Shown one piece after another: positions 10,851 through 22,829 of a stretch of DNA of 64,000 bases. A program made the translations under genes and the position numbers. Location: assembly GCF_022539505.1 (NCBI RefSeq), contig NC_061511.1, positions 35,598,620 through 35,662,619 of the forward strand, written 5' to 3'. The notes below the pieces were generated by a model. The model was given only the letters and a program-made list of their open reading frames with translations. It was not told the DNA's origin and did not search any database. Source of the stretch: Lolium rigidum. Taxonomy: Eukaryota; Streptophyta; Magnoliopsida; Poales; Poaceae. Positions within the stretch are counted from its first letter, which is position 1. Each line of letters starts with the position of its first letter.

Positions 10851-13418
10851 AGTTCCTACTCGCCCTCGAGTAGGTAAACGATAACAAAGATAATTTCGAA
10901 GTGACATGCTATCATAATCTTGATCATACTATTGTAAAGCATATGAGATGAATGCAGCGATTCGAAGCAATGATGAAGATAATGAGTAGACAAATGAATC
11001 ATATAGCAAAGACTTTTCATGAATAATACTTTCAAGACAAGCATCAATAAGACTTGCATAAGAGTTACTCATAAAGCAATAGATTCAAAGTAAAGGCATT
11101 GAAGCAACACAAAGGAAGATATAAGTTTCAGCGGTTGCTTTCAACTTCAACATGTATATCTCGTGGATAATTGTCAACACAAAGCAATATAACAATGCAA
11201 TAAGTAAACATGTAAGAATCAATGCACACAGTTGATACAAGTGTTTGCTTCCGAGATAGAAAGAATAGGCAAACTGACTCAACAATAAAGTAAAAGATAG
11301 GCCCTTCGCAGAGGGAAGCATTGATTACTATATTTGTGCTAGAGCTTTTATTTTTAAAACAAGAAACAATTTTGTCAACGGTAGTAATAAAGCATATGTG
11401 TTATGTATAAGATATCCTATAAGTTGCAAGCCTCATGCATAGTATACTAATAGTGCTCGCACCTTGTCCTAATTAGCTTGGATTAACACGGATTATCATT
11501 GCATAGCATATGTTTCAACCAAGTGTCACAAAGGGGTACCTCTATGCCGCCTGTACAAAGGTCTAAGGAGAAAGCTCGCATTGGATTTCTCGCTTTTGAT
11601 TATTCTCAACTTAGACATCCATACCGGGACAACAGATAATGGACTCCTTTTTAATGCATAAGCATTCAACAACAGTTAATATTCTCATAAGAGATTGAGG
11701 ATTAGTTGTCCACACTGAAACTTCCACCATGAATCATGGCTTTAGTTAGCGGCCCAATGTTCTTCTCTAATAGTATGCATACTCAAACCATATGATCATG
11801 AAAATTGCTCTTACTTCAGACAAGACGAACATGCATAGCAACTCACATGATATTCAACAAAGGTAAAGTTGATGGTGTCCCCAGAAACATGGTTACCACT
11901 CAACAAGCAACTTATTAAAAAATAAAACACATAAGTACATATTCTTCACCACGATAGTTTTTAAGCTATTTGTCCCATGAGCTATATATTGCAAAGACAA
12001 AGAATGGAAATTTTAAAGGTAGCACTCAAGTAATTTACTTTGGAATGACAGGGAAATACCATGTGGTAGGTAGGTATGGTGGACACAAATGGCATAGTAT
12101 TTGGCTCAAGGATTTGGATGCACGAGAAGAATTCCTCTCAATAGAAGGCTAGGCTAGCAAGGTTGTTTGAAGCAAACTCAAGTATGAAAGGTGCAGCAAA
12201 GCTCACATATGAACATATTGTAACTATTATAAGACTTTACATTGTCTCCTTGTTGTTCAAACACCTCAACCAGAAAATATCTAGACTCTAGAGATCAATC
12301 ATGCAAACCAAATTTTAACAAGCTCTATGTAGTTATTCATTAATGGGTACAAGGTACATGACGCAAGAGCTTAAACATGATCTATATGAGCACAACAATT
12401 GCCAAGTATCACATTATTCAATACATTAAACCATTTACCACATGCGGCATTTTCCGTTTCCAACCGTATAACAATGAATGAAGTAGTTCAAATTTCGCAA
12501 TGAACATTAAAGATGAAGCTAAGAACACATGTGTTCATACGAAACAGACGGAGCGTGTCTCTCTCCCAAACAAAGAATGCTAGGATCCGATTTATTCAAA
12601 CAAAAACAAAAATAAAAACAAACAGACGCTCCAAGTAAAGCACATAAGATGTGACAGAATAAAAATATAGTTTCACTAGAGGAACCTGATAAGTTGTCGA
12701 TGAAGAAGGGATGCCTTGGGCATCCCCAAGATTAGACGCTTGAGTCTTCTTAAAATATGAAGGGATGAACCACGGGGGCATCCCCAAGCTTTGACCTTTC
12801 ACTCTTCTTGATCATATTGTATCATCCTCCTCTCTCGACCCTTGAAAACTTCCTCCACACCAAACTCGAAACAAACTCATTAGAGGGTCAGTGCATAATT
12901 CATATATTCAGAGGTGACATAATCATTCTTAACACTTCTGGACATTGCACAAAGCTACTGAAAGTTAATGGAACAAACAATCCATCAAACATAGCAAAAC
13001 AGACAATGCGAAATAAAAGGCAGAATCTGTCAAAATGCAACAGCTTCGTAAAGACGAATTTTAAAGTGGCACCAGAGTTGCTCAGATGAAAATGCCCAAA
13101 TTGAATGAAAGTTGCGTATATATCTGAGGATCAAACACGTAAATTGGCAGATTCTTTTGATTTTTCTACAGAGACTACTGCTCAAATTCGTGACAGCAAG
13201 AAATCTGTTCCTACGCAGTAATCCAAATCTAGTATTGGCTTTACTATCAAAGACTTTACTTGGCACAACAATGCAATAAAATAAAGATAAGGAGAGGTTG
13301 CTACAGTAATAACAACTTCCAAGACTCAAATATAAAACAAAGTGCAGAAGTAAAATAATGGGTTGTCTCCCATAAGCGCTTTTTTTAACGCCTTTCAGCT
13401 AGGCGCGTAAAGTGTGTA
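10851..13418 (-). other. Non-coding 3' internal region of the inner Gypsy element
   Basis: About 2.6 kb with no ORF of note and an AT-rich composition. It is collinear with 56012-58590 in the other minus-strand element over its whole length, for example the GGGTTGTCTCCCATAAGCGC block at 13359 and 58523. Conservation between copies shows it is a true part of the family and not random flank. Confidence 0.75.
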
Positions 13419-15524
13419 TCAAGTATTGTCAAGAGACGAAGCATCAACATCATAATTTGTTCTAATAATAGAATAATAAGGTAACTTCATTCTCTTTCTA
13501 GGGAAGTGTTCCATACATTTCTTGAGATGAAATTGATATTTAATATTACCTTCCTTCATATCAATGGTGGCACCAACAGTTCGAAGAAAAGGTCTTCCCA
13601 ATATAATGGGACAAGATGCATTGCATTGAATATCCAAGACAACAAAATCAACGGGGACAAGGTTATTGTTAACCATAATACGAACATTATCAATCCTCCC
13701 CAAAGGTTTCTTTATAGCATTATCAACAAGATTAACATCCAAATAACAATTTTTCAATGGTGGCAAGTCAAGCATATCATAAATTTTCTTAGGCATAACA
13801 GAAATACTTGCACCAAGATCACATAAAGCATTACAATCAAAATCATTGACCCTCATATTAATGATAGGCTCCCAACCATCTTCTAACTTCCTAGGAATAG
13901 AAGTCTCAAGTTTTAGTTTCTCTTCTCTAACTTTTATGAGAGCATTTGTAATATGTTTTGTAAAGGCCAAATTTATAGCACTAGCATTGGGACTTTTAGC
14001 AAGCTTTTGTAAGAACTTTATAACTTCAGAGATGTGACAATCATCAAAGTCTAAACCATTATGATCTACAGCAATGGGATCATTATCCCCAATATTTTGA
14101 AAAATTTCAGCAGTTTTATCAATTTCAGCAGTTTTAGCAGTTTCAGGTGATTTTGCACGCTTTGCACTAGGAGTAGTAACATTGCCAACACCAATTATTT
14201 TACCATTGATAGTAGGAGGTGTAGCAACATGTGAATCATTAACATTACTAGTGGTGGTAATAGTCCAAACTTCAGCTACATTATTCTCTTTAGCTAGTTT
14301 TTCGTTTTCTTCTCTTTTCCACCTGGCATGCAATTCGGCCATCAATCTAATATTCTCATTAATTCGAACTTGGATGGCATTTTCTGTAGTAACAATCTTA
14401 TTATCAATATCCTTATTAGGCATAACTTTCAATTTTAAAAGATCAACATCAGAGGCAAGTCTATCAACCTTAGAAGCAAGAATATCAATTTTATCAAGCT
14501 TTTCCTCAACAGATTTGTTAAAAGCAGTTTGTGTACTAATAAATTCTTTAAGCATGGCTTCAAGACCAGGGGGTACAGTCCTATTATTGTTGTAAGAATT
14601 CCCATAAGAATTACCATAACTATTACCATTAGCGAAGGATATGGCCTATAGTTGTTACCAGAATTATTCCTATAAGCATTGTTGTTGAAATTATTATTTT
14701 TAATGAAGTTCACATCAACATGTTCTTCTTGGGCAACCAATGAAGCTAAAGGAACATTATTAGGATCAACATTAGATCTACCATTCACAATCATAGACAT
14801 AATAGCAACAATCTTATCATTCAAGGAGGTTTCTTCAACAGAATTTACCTTCTTACCTTGTGGAGCTATTTCCGTGTGCCATTCAGAGTAATTTGTCATC
14901 ATATCATCAAGAAGCTTTGTTGCCGCCCCCAAAGTAATGGACATAAAGGTACCTCCAGCAGCTGAATCCAATAGGTTCCGCGAAGAAAAATTCAATCTTG
15001 CATAAAAGGTTTGGATGATCATCCAAGTAGTTAGTCCATGGGTTGGGCAATTCTTTACCAAAGATTTCATTCTCTCCCATGCTTGAGCAACATGTTCATT
15101 ATCTAATTTCTTAAAATTCATTATGCTACTTCTCAAAGATATAATTTTAGCGGGAGAATAATATCTACCAATAAAAGCATCCTTACATTTAGTCCATGAA
15201 TCAATACTATTTCTAGGCAGAGATAGCAACCAATCTTTAGCTCTTCCTCTTAAGGATAAAGGAAAAAAATTTAATTTTATAATGTCACCATCTACATCCT
15301 TATACTTTTGCATTTCACATAGTTCAACAAAATTATTAAGATGGGCAGCAAGATCATCGAACTAACACCGGAAAATTGCTCTCTCATAACAAGATTCGAA
15401 GAAAGGTGTTTAATTTCAAAGAATTCTCGCTGTAGTAGCAGAGTGGAGCAATAGGTGTGCATAGGAAATCATTATTATTTGTGCTAGTGAAGTCACACAA
15501 CTTAGTATTCTCAACAGTACCCAT
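13419..15524 (-). pseudogene. Gypsy gag-protease polyprotein, frameshifted
   Basis: The gag start is probably ATG at 15524-15522 (MGTVENTKLCDFTS). A frameshift in 15320-15460 separates this from the capsid-like part (15313-14640), which contains GRAKDWLLSLP, WERMKSLVKNCPTHGL and DSAAGGTFMSITLG, the retrotransposon gag pattern. A second frameshift near 14600-14640 leads into the 378-aa ORF ending at 13419. That ORF has a coiled-coil-like KSVEEKLDKIDILASKVDRL segment, and a retropepsin-like domain near its end with the active-site motif DLGAS (usually DTGA or DSGA) and the flap/helix motif PIILGRPFLR. The Leu in DLGAS is common in this plant Gypsy group. The protein stops soon after the protease; no pol follows. 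Confidence 0.85.
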
Positions 15525-15746
15525 TTTAGCAGTAGTAAATAAAGCAAACTAAATAAAGTAAATGCCAGTAACTAATTTTTTTCTGTTTTCAATATGGAGA
15601 ACAAGACAGTAAATAAAGTAAAGCTAGCAACTAATTTTTTTGTGTTTTTGATATAAGAGCAAACAAAGCAGTAAATAAAGTAAAGCAAGACAAAAACAAA
15701 GTAAAGAGATTGGAAGTGGAGACTCACCTTGCAGCGTGTCTTGATC

Positions 15747-15764
15747 TCCCCGGCAACGGCGCCA
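15747..15764 (-). other. Primer-binding site (tRNA-Asp), inner Gypsy
   Basis: The plus strand reads TCCCCGGCAACGGCGCCA, the 3' end of tRNA-Asp; the element's minus strand is the complement. It lies 10 bases inside the 5' LTR. Confidence 0.85.
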
Positions 15765-15774
15765 GAAAAGAGCT

Positions 15775-17355
15775 TGATGCGTGCAGCCGACACGTCCGTT
15801 GGGAACCCCAAGAGGAAGGTGTGATGCGTACGATAGCAAGTTTTCCTCGTAAAGAAACCAAGGTTTATCGAACCAGGAGGATCCAAGAAGCATGTTGAAG
15901 GTTGATGGCGGAGGAGTGTAGTGCGGCGCAACACCGGGATTCCGGCGGCAACGTGGAACCTGCACAACACAATCACGTAACTTTGCCCCAACGTAACGTG
16001 CTGAGGTTGTCAATCTCACCGGCTTGCTCGTAAACAAAGGATTAGATGTATAGTGTGGATGATGATGGTTGTTTGCGAAGAACAAGTAAAGAACAATTGC
16101 AGTAGATTGTATTTCAGATGTAAAGAATAGGACCGGGGTCCACAGTTCACTAGTGGTGTCTCTCCCATAAGATAGCAGTATGTTGGGTGAACAAATTACA
16201 GTTGGGCAATTGACAAATAAAGAAGGCATAACAATGCAGATACATATATCATGATGAGTACTATGAGATTTAATCAGGGCATTACGACAAAGTACATAGA
16301 CCGCTAGCCAGCATGCATCTATGCCTAAAAAGTCCACCTTCAGGTTATCATCCGAACCCCTTCCAAAGATTAAGTTGTAAACAACGGACAATTGCATTAA
16401 GTATGGTGCGTAATGTAATCAACACAAATATCCTTAGACAAAGCATCGATGTTTTATCCCTAGTGGCAACAAGCACATCCACAACCTTAGAACTTTCTCG
16501 TCACCGTCCCAGATTTAATGGAGGCATGAACCCACTATCGAGCATAAATACCCCTCTTGGAGTCACAAGTATCAACTTGGCCGAGCCACTACTAGCAACG
16601 GAGAGCATGCAAGAACATAAATAACATATATGATAGATTGATAATCAACTTGACATAGTATTCAATATTCATCGGATCCCAACAAACACAACATGAAGGA
16701 TTACAAATAGATGATCTTGATCATGATAGGCAGCTCACAAGATCTAACATGATAGCACAATGAGGAGAAGACGACCATCTAGCTACCGCTATGGACCCAT
16801 AGTCCAGGGGTGAACTACTCACACATCGATCCGGAGGCGATCATGGCGATGAAGAGACCTCCGGGAGATGATTCCCCTCTCCGGCAGGGTGCCGGAGGCG
16901 ATCTCCCGAATCCCCCGAGATGGGATTGGCGGCGGCGGCGTCTCTGGAAGGTTTTCCGTATCGTGGCTCTCGGTACTGGGGGTTTCGCGACGAAGGCTTT
17001 AAGTAGGCGGAAGGGCAGGTCAAGAGGCGCCACGGGGGCCCCACACAACAGGGCCGCGCGGCCAAGGGCCAGGCCGCGCCACCCTGGTGTGTCACCACCT
17101 CGTGGCCCCAGTTCGTTTACTCCTCGAACTTCTGGAAGCTTCGTGCAAAAATAGGACCCTGGGCGTTGATTTCGTCCAATTCCGAGAATATTTCCTTACT
17201 AGGATTTCTGAAACCAAAAACAGCAAAAAACAGCAACTGGCTCTTCGGCATCTCGTCAATAGGTTAGTGCCGGAAAATGCATAATAATGACATATAATGT
17301 GTATAAAACAAGTGAGTATCATCATAAAAGTAGCATGGAACATAAGAAATTATAG
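15775..17355 (-). repeat. 5' LTR of the inner Gypsy element, cut by the gap
   Basis: It begins TGATGCGTGCAGCC and runs to the first N. By comparison with 9244-10835, about 19 terminal bases (ATACGT...GTATCA) are missing in the gap. Confidence 0.85.
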
Positions 17356-17455
17356 NNNNNNNNNNNNNNNNNNNNNNNNNNNNNNNNNNNNNNNNNNNNN
17401 NNNNNNNNNNNNNNNNNNNNNNNNNNNNNNNNNNNNNNNNNNNNNNNNNNNNNNN
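17356..17455. other. Assembly gap (100 N)
   Basis: A run of exactly 100 N, usually a placeholder of unknown size. By comparison with the flanking elements it must hide about 19 bp of the inner LTR, the rest of the outer element's internal region, and roughly 1.1 kb of the outer 3' LTR. Confidence 0.95.
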
Positions 17456-17739
17456 CCCGTTCATCCATCCCTGTGCCTACAGTATTTTAATCCTGATGTT
17501 TACTATAATCACTACTGCTATCTTTGTTACACTGCTGCTGATATTTCACTACTGCTACTGCTATAAAACTGTTGCTACTGATAAACTCTTGCAAGCAAGT
17601 CTGTTTCCAGGTGCAGCTGAATTGACAACTCCGTTGTTAAGGCTTAAAAATATTCTTTGGCTCCCCTTGTGTCGAATCAATAAATTGGGTTTTACTTCCC
17701 TCGAAGACTGTTGCGATCCCCTATACTTGTGGGTCATCA
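17456..17739 (+). repeat. End of the 3' LTR of the outer Gypsy element
   Basis: 284 bases matching 8840-9123 with nine mismatches and no indels, ending GTGGGTCATCA before the GAGGT duplication. Its 5' part is in the gap. Confidence 0.88.
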
Positions 17740-19168
17740 GAGGTCTAAGAGGAAGAAGAAGAAAACTTTGATCAATACACCACTCAAGGCAAGCTATACT
17801 CCTGCAAGCTCCCAAATGCAAAGCTCTACTAGAGCAAGGCCCATTACACTTCTATTTTTGTGTAAGGATCCAATCCCAATTTTTATTCTTGCAAGAAAGC
17901 TTACCTTTATAGTTAACTTGGGTCTAAGACTAGAGTGTTACAAGAACATCAAAAGTAGCTTAGAGAAATACAAGCTAGTGTAGCACCCTCATGACTAGTT
18001 GCTAGTGTTAAACTAAAATTGACTACTCTAGATGGGAACATGTGAAAACCAATGACTTTGAAAACCTTGGAATGATGAGTCATTCTATTGAAAGATTTTG
18101 AAGGTGAATATGACATGAATGACATGGTGACTTTGACAAAAACTGATGATTGGGTTCGGATGCGATATTATTCCAATTTTAGAGTACCCCCACAATACCT
18201 GATTATGGGTAAGGCTTAACTAGAAACTTATACGCTTTAGTATGGGTTCCCTCTAAACAATCGTCATAGAGGTTATGCCGAGGCTTCCTCCGTTGAAAGT
18301 GAAATGACGTGAAATGAGGTGAATGTCCGACCCAAGCCATGTGCAGTTCCCGGGATAACAGTTGGCTATCACCGGGAGGCCAAACTCATGGGGAGAGGTG
18401 TCTATACTAGAGTATGTAAGTTAAAGGTTATGGTTGATGATCCGCATACTGAGTATGATTATTCCGGGCTATCCCTAATGGATGTAATCAAAAGTTGTGG
18501 CACAAGTGTGCAACCTCTGCAGAGTGTAAACCTATTCGAATAGCCGTGTCCACGGTTATGGACGATTGGAAAGGCCATACTGTTCCGTTGTCAGCTGTTT
18601 CTAAAAATGAATGGTGAATTGAAAGGTGAATCTGACTTGAACACAACATGGTTGTGGGAATGACACTAATGTTCCCACTTAAGTTAGTTAGACAATGAAG
18701 AGTCTTTTACTAAATGCTTATGAACTAAAATTGGCTTTATGCAAATAAACCTATAGCATAGCACCCCCTTACTAAAATTGATAGTACTTACACTACTAGT
18801 TTGCGAGTACTTTAAAGTACTCATGGCTGTGTCCCTGGCTATTCAAATGGCCAGACTATGAAGAGGAGCAACAGTATCAGGATGACAGACAGCAGGACGT
18901 CTACGATAACTAGGATCATCTTCTAACGTCAAGTGTTGCCTGTGGATTAGATGGTGTTGTGTTTGTTGATCAATAGATCAACTATTATTGTAAGTGTGGA
19001 TCATGTGATCTATTGTTGTAAGATGACTATGATTTGTAATGAATGATGACTCTATGATATCAACTGTTATGTCTCGCAAAAACAATCTTCCTGAGATTGC
19101 GATGTAGGGCATAATAGGCATCCGGACTTAAAAATCCGGGTGTTGACACAATGCCTTCCTTGACAGCT

Positions 19169-19381
19169 TGTTGTTAAATGTAGTTAGCCGTGGTCGTGGT
19201 AGATAGGAGCACAGGTTACGATCCTTATCTGCTAGCTAACCATATACGTTTGTATAGATAAACATCAATGTTGTTATGACTAACCGACTATGTAAACCCA
19301 AGTTATATAAGCTGCTATGTATACAAGGCATCGACTGCCCTTAGAGGTACGACACAATGTATCCCTCTCTTCACTGTTTCA
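19169..19381 (+). repeat. 5' LTR of the Copia element
   Basis: About 213 bp from TGTTGTTAAATG to CACTGTTTCA, a short LTR. It includes TTATATAAGC near 19303, a likely TATA element. The left flanking pentamer is CAGCT. The end is set by the primer site two bases downstream. No 3' LTR copy is present for comparison. Confidence 0.7.
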
Positions 19382-19383
19382 TA

Positions 19384-19396
19384 TGGTACCAGAGCC
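19384..19396 (+). other. Copia primer-binding site (initiator Met tRNA type)
   Basis: TGGTACCAGAGCC, one base different from the standard plant TGGTATCAGAGCC complementary to initiator Met tRNA. The preceding LTR ends in CA two bases upstream. Confidence 0.8.
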
Positions 19397-19413
19397 ACTA
19401 CTCCTAAACCACG

Positions 19414-20881
19414 ATGGCTCCTGCAACCTCTCCGTCACCAACCCCTGTCCCAACCAACATCATCGATGTCCTTGACTCCGCCACCACCATAAAGCTCGAC
19501 CAAGACAACTTTCTCCTCTGGAAAGCCCAAGCCCTACCTGCACTCCACAACCATGATCTTTTCCCCCTTTGTAGATGGAACCAAAACCGCACCATCCAAA
19601 ACCCTACCTGCTGTCGAAGGTTCTTCCAATCTGGTGGCCAATCAAGAGTACGCCACGTTATTCAAGCAGGACCAGCGGATCCTGAGTGGACTATTTGGCT
19701 CCCTCACGCCGACGGTGCTTGGGCACGTCCTCTTCCTCAAAACTTATGCGCAGGTACGGGAGGCACTCGACCGGATGTTCGCATCCCGGTCCAAGGCCAA
19801 GATCGTCCAGCTTCTCTCTCAACTGGTCAAGCCCAAGAAGTGGGATGTCTCCATGTCCGACTACTTCCACCACATGAAGAGGGTCACCGACACCATGACG
19901 TCGATCGGCAAACCGCTCGAGGACGATGAGCTTGTATCCTACATCCTCGCTGGCCTCGGGGACGACTTCGACAACTTCACCATGTCGATCACGGTGATGA
20001 CAGGAAAGGGTGAGGACTTCACCCTCGGTGACCCCTATGGTCACATGACTGCGTACGAGGCGCGGAACATCGATCGCTCCTCCCGCAACAACAACTACAG
20101 CGGCGCCCAGTTTTAGCACTCTGCCAACAACGCCTCCCGTGTAGGCCGTGGGTGCGTCAACGTTCGTGGCTGTGGCTATGGAGGAGGCGGTCAAGGAGGC
20201 GGCCATGGTAGTGACAACCGCTACGACAACTTTGGGCACGGTGGAAACGCTCAGGGAGGCGGACGTGGACACGGTGGCAAGTCCACCTGCCAGATCCGCG
20301 ACATCTACGGGCATGATGCACTGCTGTGCTACTCCCGCTTCAACCAGGCGATCCAGCCGGAGACATCCAGCCGCATGGATGGCTACACCTCCATCGGCGA
20401 CGGCGCTGATCCGAGCTGGTACCTGGACTCCGGCGCGACGGACCACATGATGAACGACATGGAACGCCTCGACTTGCAGGACGCCTACAAGGGAAATGAC
20501 CAGATACAGGTCGTGAACGGTATGCACATCCCCATCTCAGACATTGGTGATTCTTTTATACCTGGTTCAAGTAACTCTTTGCATCTAAAGAATGTCCTCC
20601 ACACTCCTAAAATCAGCAAAAATCTCGTCTCCTCTCATAAACTCACCAATGATAATCAATGCTTTGTTGAAGTTCATCCAACTTGTTTTTTTGTGAAGGA
20701 TCTCACCACGAGAACAACCCTGCTCCACGGTAAAGCTAGGGACAGCCTATACGCTATTCCAACTCCATCTCGCACTCATCATGCCAACCTTGCGGCCACC
20801 CACTCCAAGGAACGTACTCTAGCACAGTCGCCTCGGTCACCTAGCTTCACCAATCGTCCAAGCCATTCTTCGATCAAATAA
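19414..20881 (+). pseudogene. Copia gag and protease
   Basis: Gag starts at ATG 19414 (MAPATSPSPTPVPTNIID, then LDQDNFLLWKAQALPALH). One extra C in the run at 19563-19567 shifts the frame. The downstream frame continues from about 19567 to 20881, with a single in-frame TAG at 20114-20116. It contains UBN2-type gag motifs (LVKPKKWDVSMSDYFHHMKR), a Gly-rich segment, and a CCHC knuckle in which the second Cys is replaced (CQIRDIYGHDALLC). The aspartic protease follows with active site DSGATDHM near 20428. Another frameshift at about 20860 leads to the integrase region. Confidence 0.85.
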
Positions 20882-22829
20882 ATTAGGTTTTTTACCAAAT
20901 AGTGAGCCTGTGCCACATGTGTGTGATGCTTGTCAACATGCCAAAGTCCATCTTCTCCCTTATGAGTTGTCTAGATGTGTTTCCCAATTTCCTCTTGAGT
21001 TAGTCCACACGGATGTGTAAGGTCTAGCTGTGAAATGTGCTGGAGGTTTTAGTTATTATGTAAGCTTCTTAGACGGTTTTAGTAAATTTACTTGGGGGAT
21101 GGAGTTTTGGCTTCCGGGTCTAGATGGAACTGTTACCTGGACCAATGTTCGGTGCACCAAGATTGTTGATTTGGACGGAATTGAATGTTGTACGCGCACC
21201 AATAAACGGAGAATACGACGTCAATGTTGCATGCGGTTGTATGCCGGGCCCGCACGGATAAACGATCATGACTGGGAGACACCGAGCTTGTAGACGGAGG
21301 CGGCGAGCAACCCAGGTACCGATCGTTGTCCGTTTGTCTCTCTCCGGCATTCTCTCCCATGCTCCCTCTTCCATGCGCCTCATCCCAAATCACACATGGC
21401 CACCACGCCGGCCGCGCCACCGTGCATGCCCAGCACGTGCTCCTCTCCATCCTCCATCCTAAACAAATTTCCCATTTACTTGGGTTTATTTGTTGAAACA
21501 TAAATCTGATGTTGAGAATGTGTTCTATCAATTCCAAAACCAAGTTGAGGGCTCCCTTGGCAAGAAAATCCTCTCTGTCCAATACGATTGGGGAGGAGAA
21601 TATCAAAAATTACACCGCTACTTCAATGACACAGGCATAATTCATCGCATCACATCTGTCCACACACCCACCAATAAAATGGCGCCATTGAAAGGAAACA
21701 TAGACACCTAGTTGAAACAGCTCTTGCACTTCTAGCCCATGCTTCTGTCCCTATACGGTTTTAGGACGATGCCATCCTCACAGCCTACTATGTTATCAAT
21801 ATAATTCCTAGTCGAGTCATCCACAATTTTCCAACCTGTTCACAAACTTTTCAAAACTCCCATCAACTACAATACTCTCCATGTCTTCGGCTGTGCCTGC
21901 TGGCTGAATCTCCGACAGTACAACACCAGAAAACTCTCCTTTTGCTCTCGCTAGTGTGTCTTCTTAGGCTACAATCCCAATCACCTAGGTTTTTTATGCT
22001 TGGATAAATCAAGTGGGCGTGTGTATGTTTCCCTGACATCGTCTTTGACGAATACGTATATCCCTTTTCCAGCGATCCACAAGCTCTTCAGGGCTCTCTC
22101 CGTCTGAAGATGCTCTTCTTATTTCTGAACCAGTTGTAGAAGTGTCGATGTGTGATGATACGGCCCGTGCTACTAACTCGCTTCCTGTCTCAGGTAACGT
22201 CGATCATGCCATGCATGGCTTGCATGCACCCCCTCATGTCGACCGCGCCGATCCCGTGGGCGCAGACCATGACGGGCCAGATGTTGCGGCCCAGCCTGGT
22301 GATGGGCCTGATGCATCACCACCGCCCTCTACCTCTATACCGTCCCATGGAATGGCTCCTGGCGATGAGGGCAGTGCAGCCTCGTCGCGAGGCTACTCTC
22401 CTCCAGCTGCGTCTCCAACCGTGCATGCTGCTTCTCCCATCCACCCACTAGTACAGAAAACCTTACCGCCGGCATCTTTAAATCGTACTCACCGGTGGTA
22501 AGAAGTCCGGCTATAAGCTAATTCCTAGTAGTGACCTTATGCGCACGCGCCTGCGCAATGAGGTGGTCCAACCGCGCAAGCTCTTCAACGGCATCATTCG
22601 CTACAACCCCGCTAAATGTGCTTTTGCCGCGGAACCAGTCTCACATCTTGATGCTCTTGCAACTCCAGCTTGGAAGACTGCTATGGATTCAGAGTTTCAG
22701 GCTCTCTGTCACAACAACACTTGACGCCTCGTCCAGCCACCTCATCATCATATAGTTGGCTACAAATGGGTCTTCAAGCTCAAGCAGAAACCCGATGGTT
22801 CCATTGTTTGGTAGAAGGCACGCTATATT
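20860..22829 (+). pseudogene. Copia integrase and start of reverse transcriptase
   Basis: The integrase N-terminal HHCC region is visible as ILRSNKLGFLPN ... HVCDACQHAK, followed by the core start FPLELVHTDV, then a stop, then YVSFLDGFSKFTW. The core is interrupted by an insert at 21096-21473 and resumes as VYLLKHKSDVENVFYQFQN with the DWGGEYQ motif. From 21700 on, frames are badly broken. A Pro/Ala-rich linker lies at 22142-22500. RT starts near 22620 (SHLDALATPAWKTAMDSEF, then a stop where W is expected in NNTW, then GYKWVFKLKQKPDGSI). Confidence 0.8.
21096..21473. mobile_element. MULE-like MITE inside the Copia integrase
   Basis: A 378-bp insert flanked by a 10-bp direct repeat ATTTACTTGG (21086-21095 and 21474-21483). 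It starts GGGATGGAG and ends AAATTTCCC; the termini share only a short GGGA/TCCC inverted repeat. Duplications of 9-11 bp are typical of Mutator-like elements. It has no coding capacity. Removing it rejoins the integrase frame (FSKFTW to VYLLKH), which proves it is an insertion. Confidence 0.75.

Larger units (their letters stand above)
9244..17355 (-). mobile_element. Inner Gypsy-type retrotransposon, gag-protease only
   Basis: A minus-strand element inserted in the outer Gypsy. Its order on the minus strand is: 5' LTR (17355 to 15775, last 19 or so bases lost in the gap), tRNA-Asp primer site (15764-15747), broken gag-protease ORF (15524-13419), about 2.6 kb without coding signal, polypurine tract (10850-10836), 3' LTR (10835-9244). 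No reverse transcriptase, RNase H or integrase can be found, so it would depend on a helper element. The left flanking pentamer is CCATA; its partner is in the gap. Confidence 0.85.
7726..17739 (+). mobile_element. Outer Gypsy-type LTR retrotransposon, mostly missing
   Basis: It is flanked by an exact 5-bp duplication, GAGGT at 7721-7725 and 17740-17744, which fixes both ends. It comprises a 5' LTR (7726-9123), a primer site, about 90 bp of internal sequence, then a second element inserted at 9244, an assembly gap, and the end of the 3' LTR (17456-17739). A possible gag start, ATGGGTAAACC, lies at 9211 and is interrupted 33 bases in. The remaining internal region is either deleted or lost in the gap. 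Confidence 0.85.
4893..19148 (+). mobile_element. Solo long LTR (4.2 kb) split by nested Gypsy elements
   Basis: The element starts TGTAACATCCC at 4893 and ends GTGTTGACA at 19148. It is flanked by an exact 5-bp duplication, CAATG at 4888-4892 and at 19149-19153. After removal of the nested insertion (7726-17744) it is about 4.24 kb. The start sequence does not recur internally, and no primer site or gag/pol is seen, so it looks like a solo LTR rather than a full element. A TATA box near 6345 fits an LTR promoter. LTRs this long are known from LARD-type Gypsy elements such as Sukkula; I suggest that group but cannot confirm it. ORF-like stretches inside (for example 5797-6852 and 18319-18543) show no domain. 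Confidence 0.75.
19169..22829 (+). mobile_element. Copia-type retrotransposon, truncated in reverse transcriptase
   Basis: Layout on plus: short LTR (19169-19381), initiator-Met-type primer site (19384), gag, protease, integrase (split by a MULE-like insert), linker, and the start of reverse transcriptase. Integrase before RT identifies Copia. At 22829 the RT reading (GYKWVFKLKQKPDGSI then KARY) stops and F-box gene sequence begins, so RNase H and the 3' LTR are missing. Several frameshifts and stops show it is dead. Confidence 0.85.

Noticed and set aside
19691..20527. Minus-strand 278-codon frame
   Set aside because: Antisense of Copia gag and protease, whose motifs are clear on plus.
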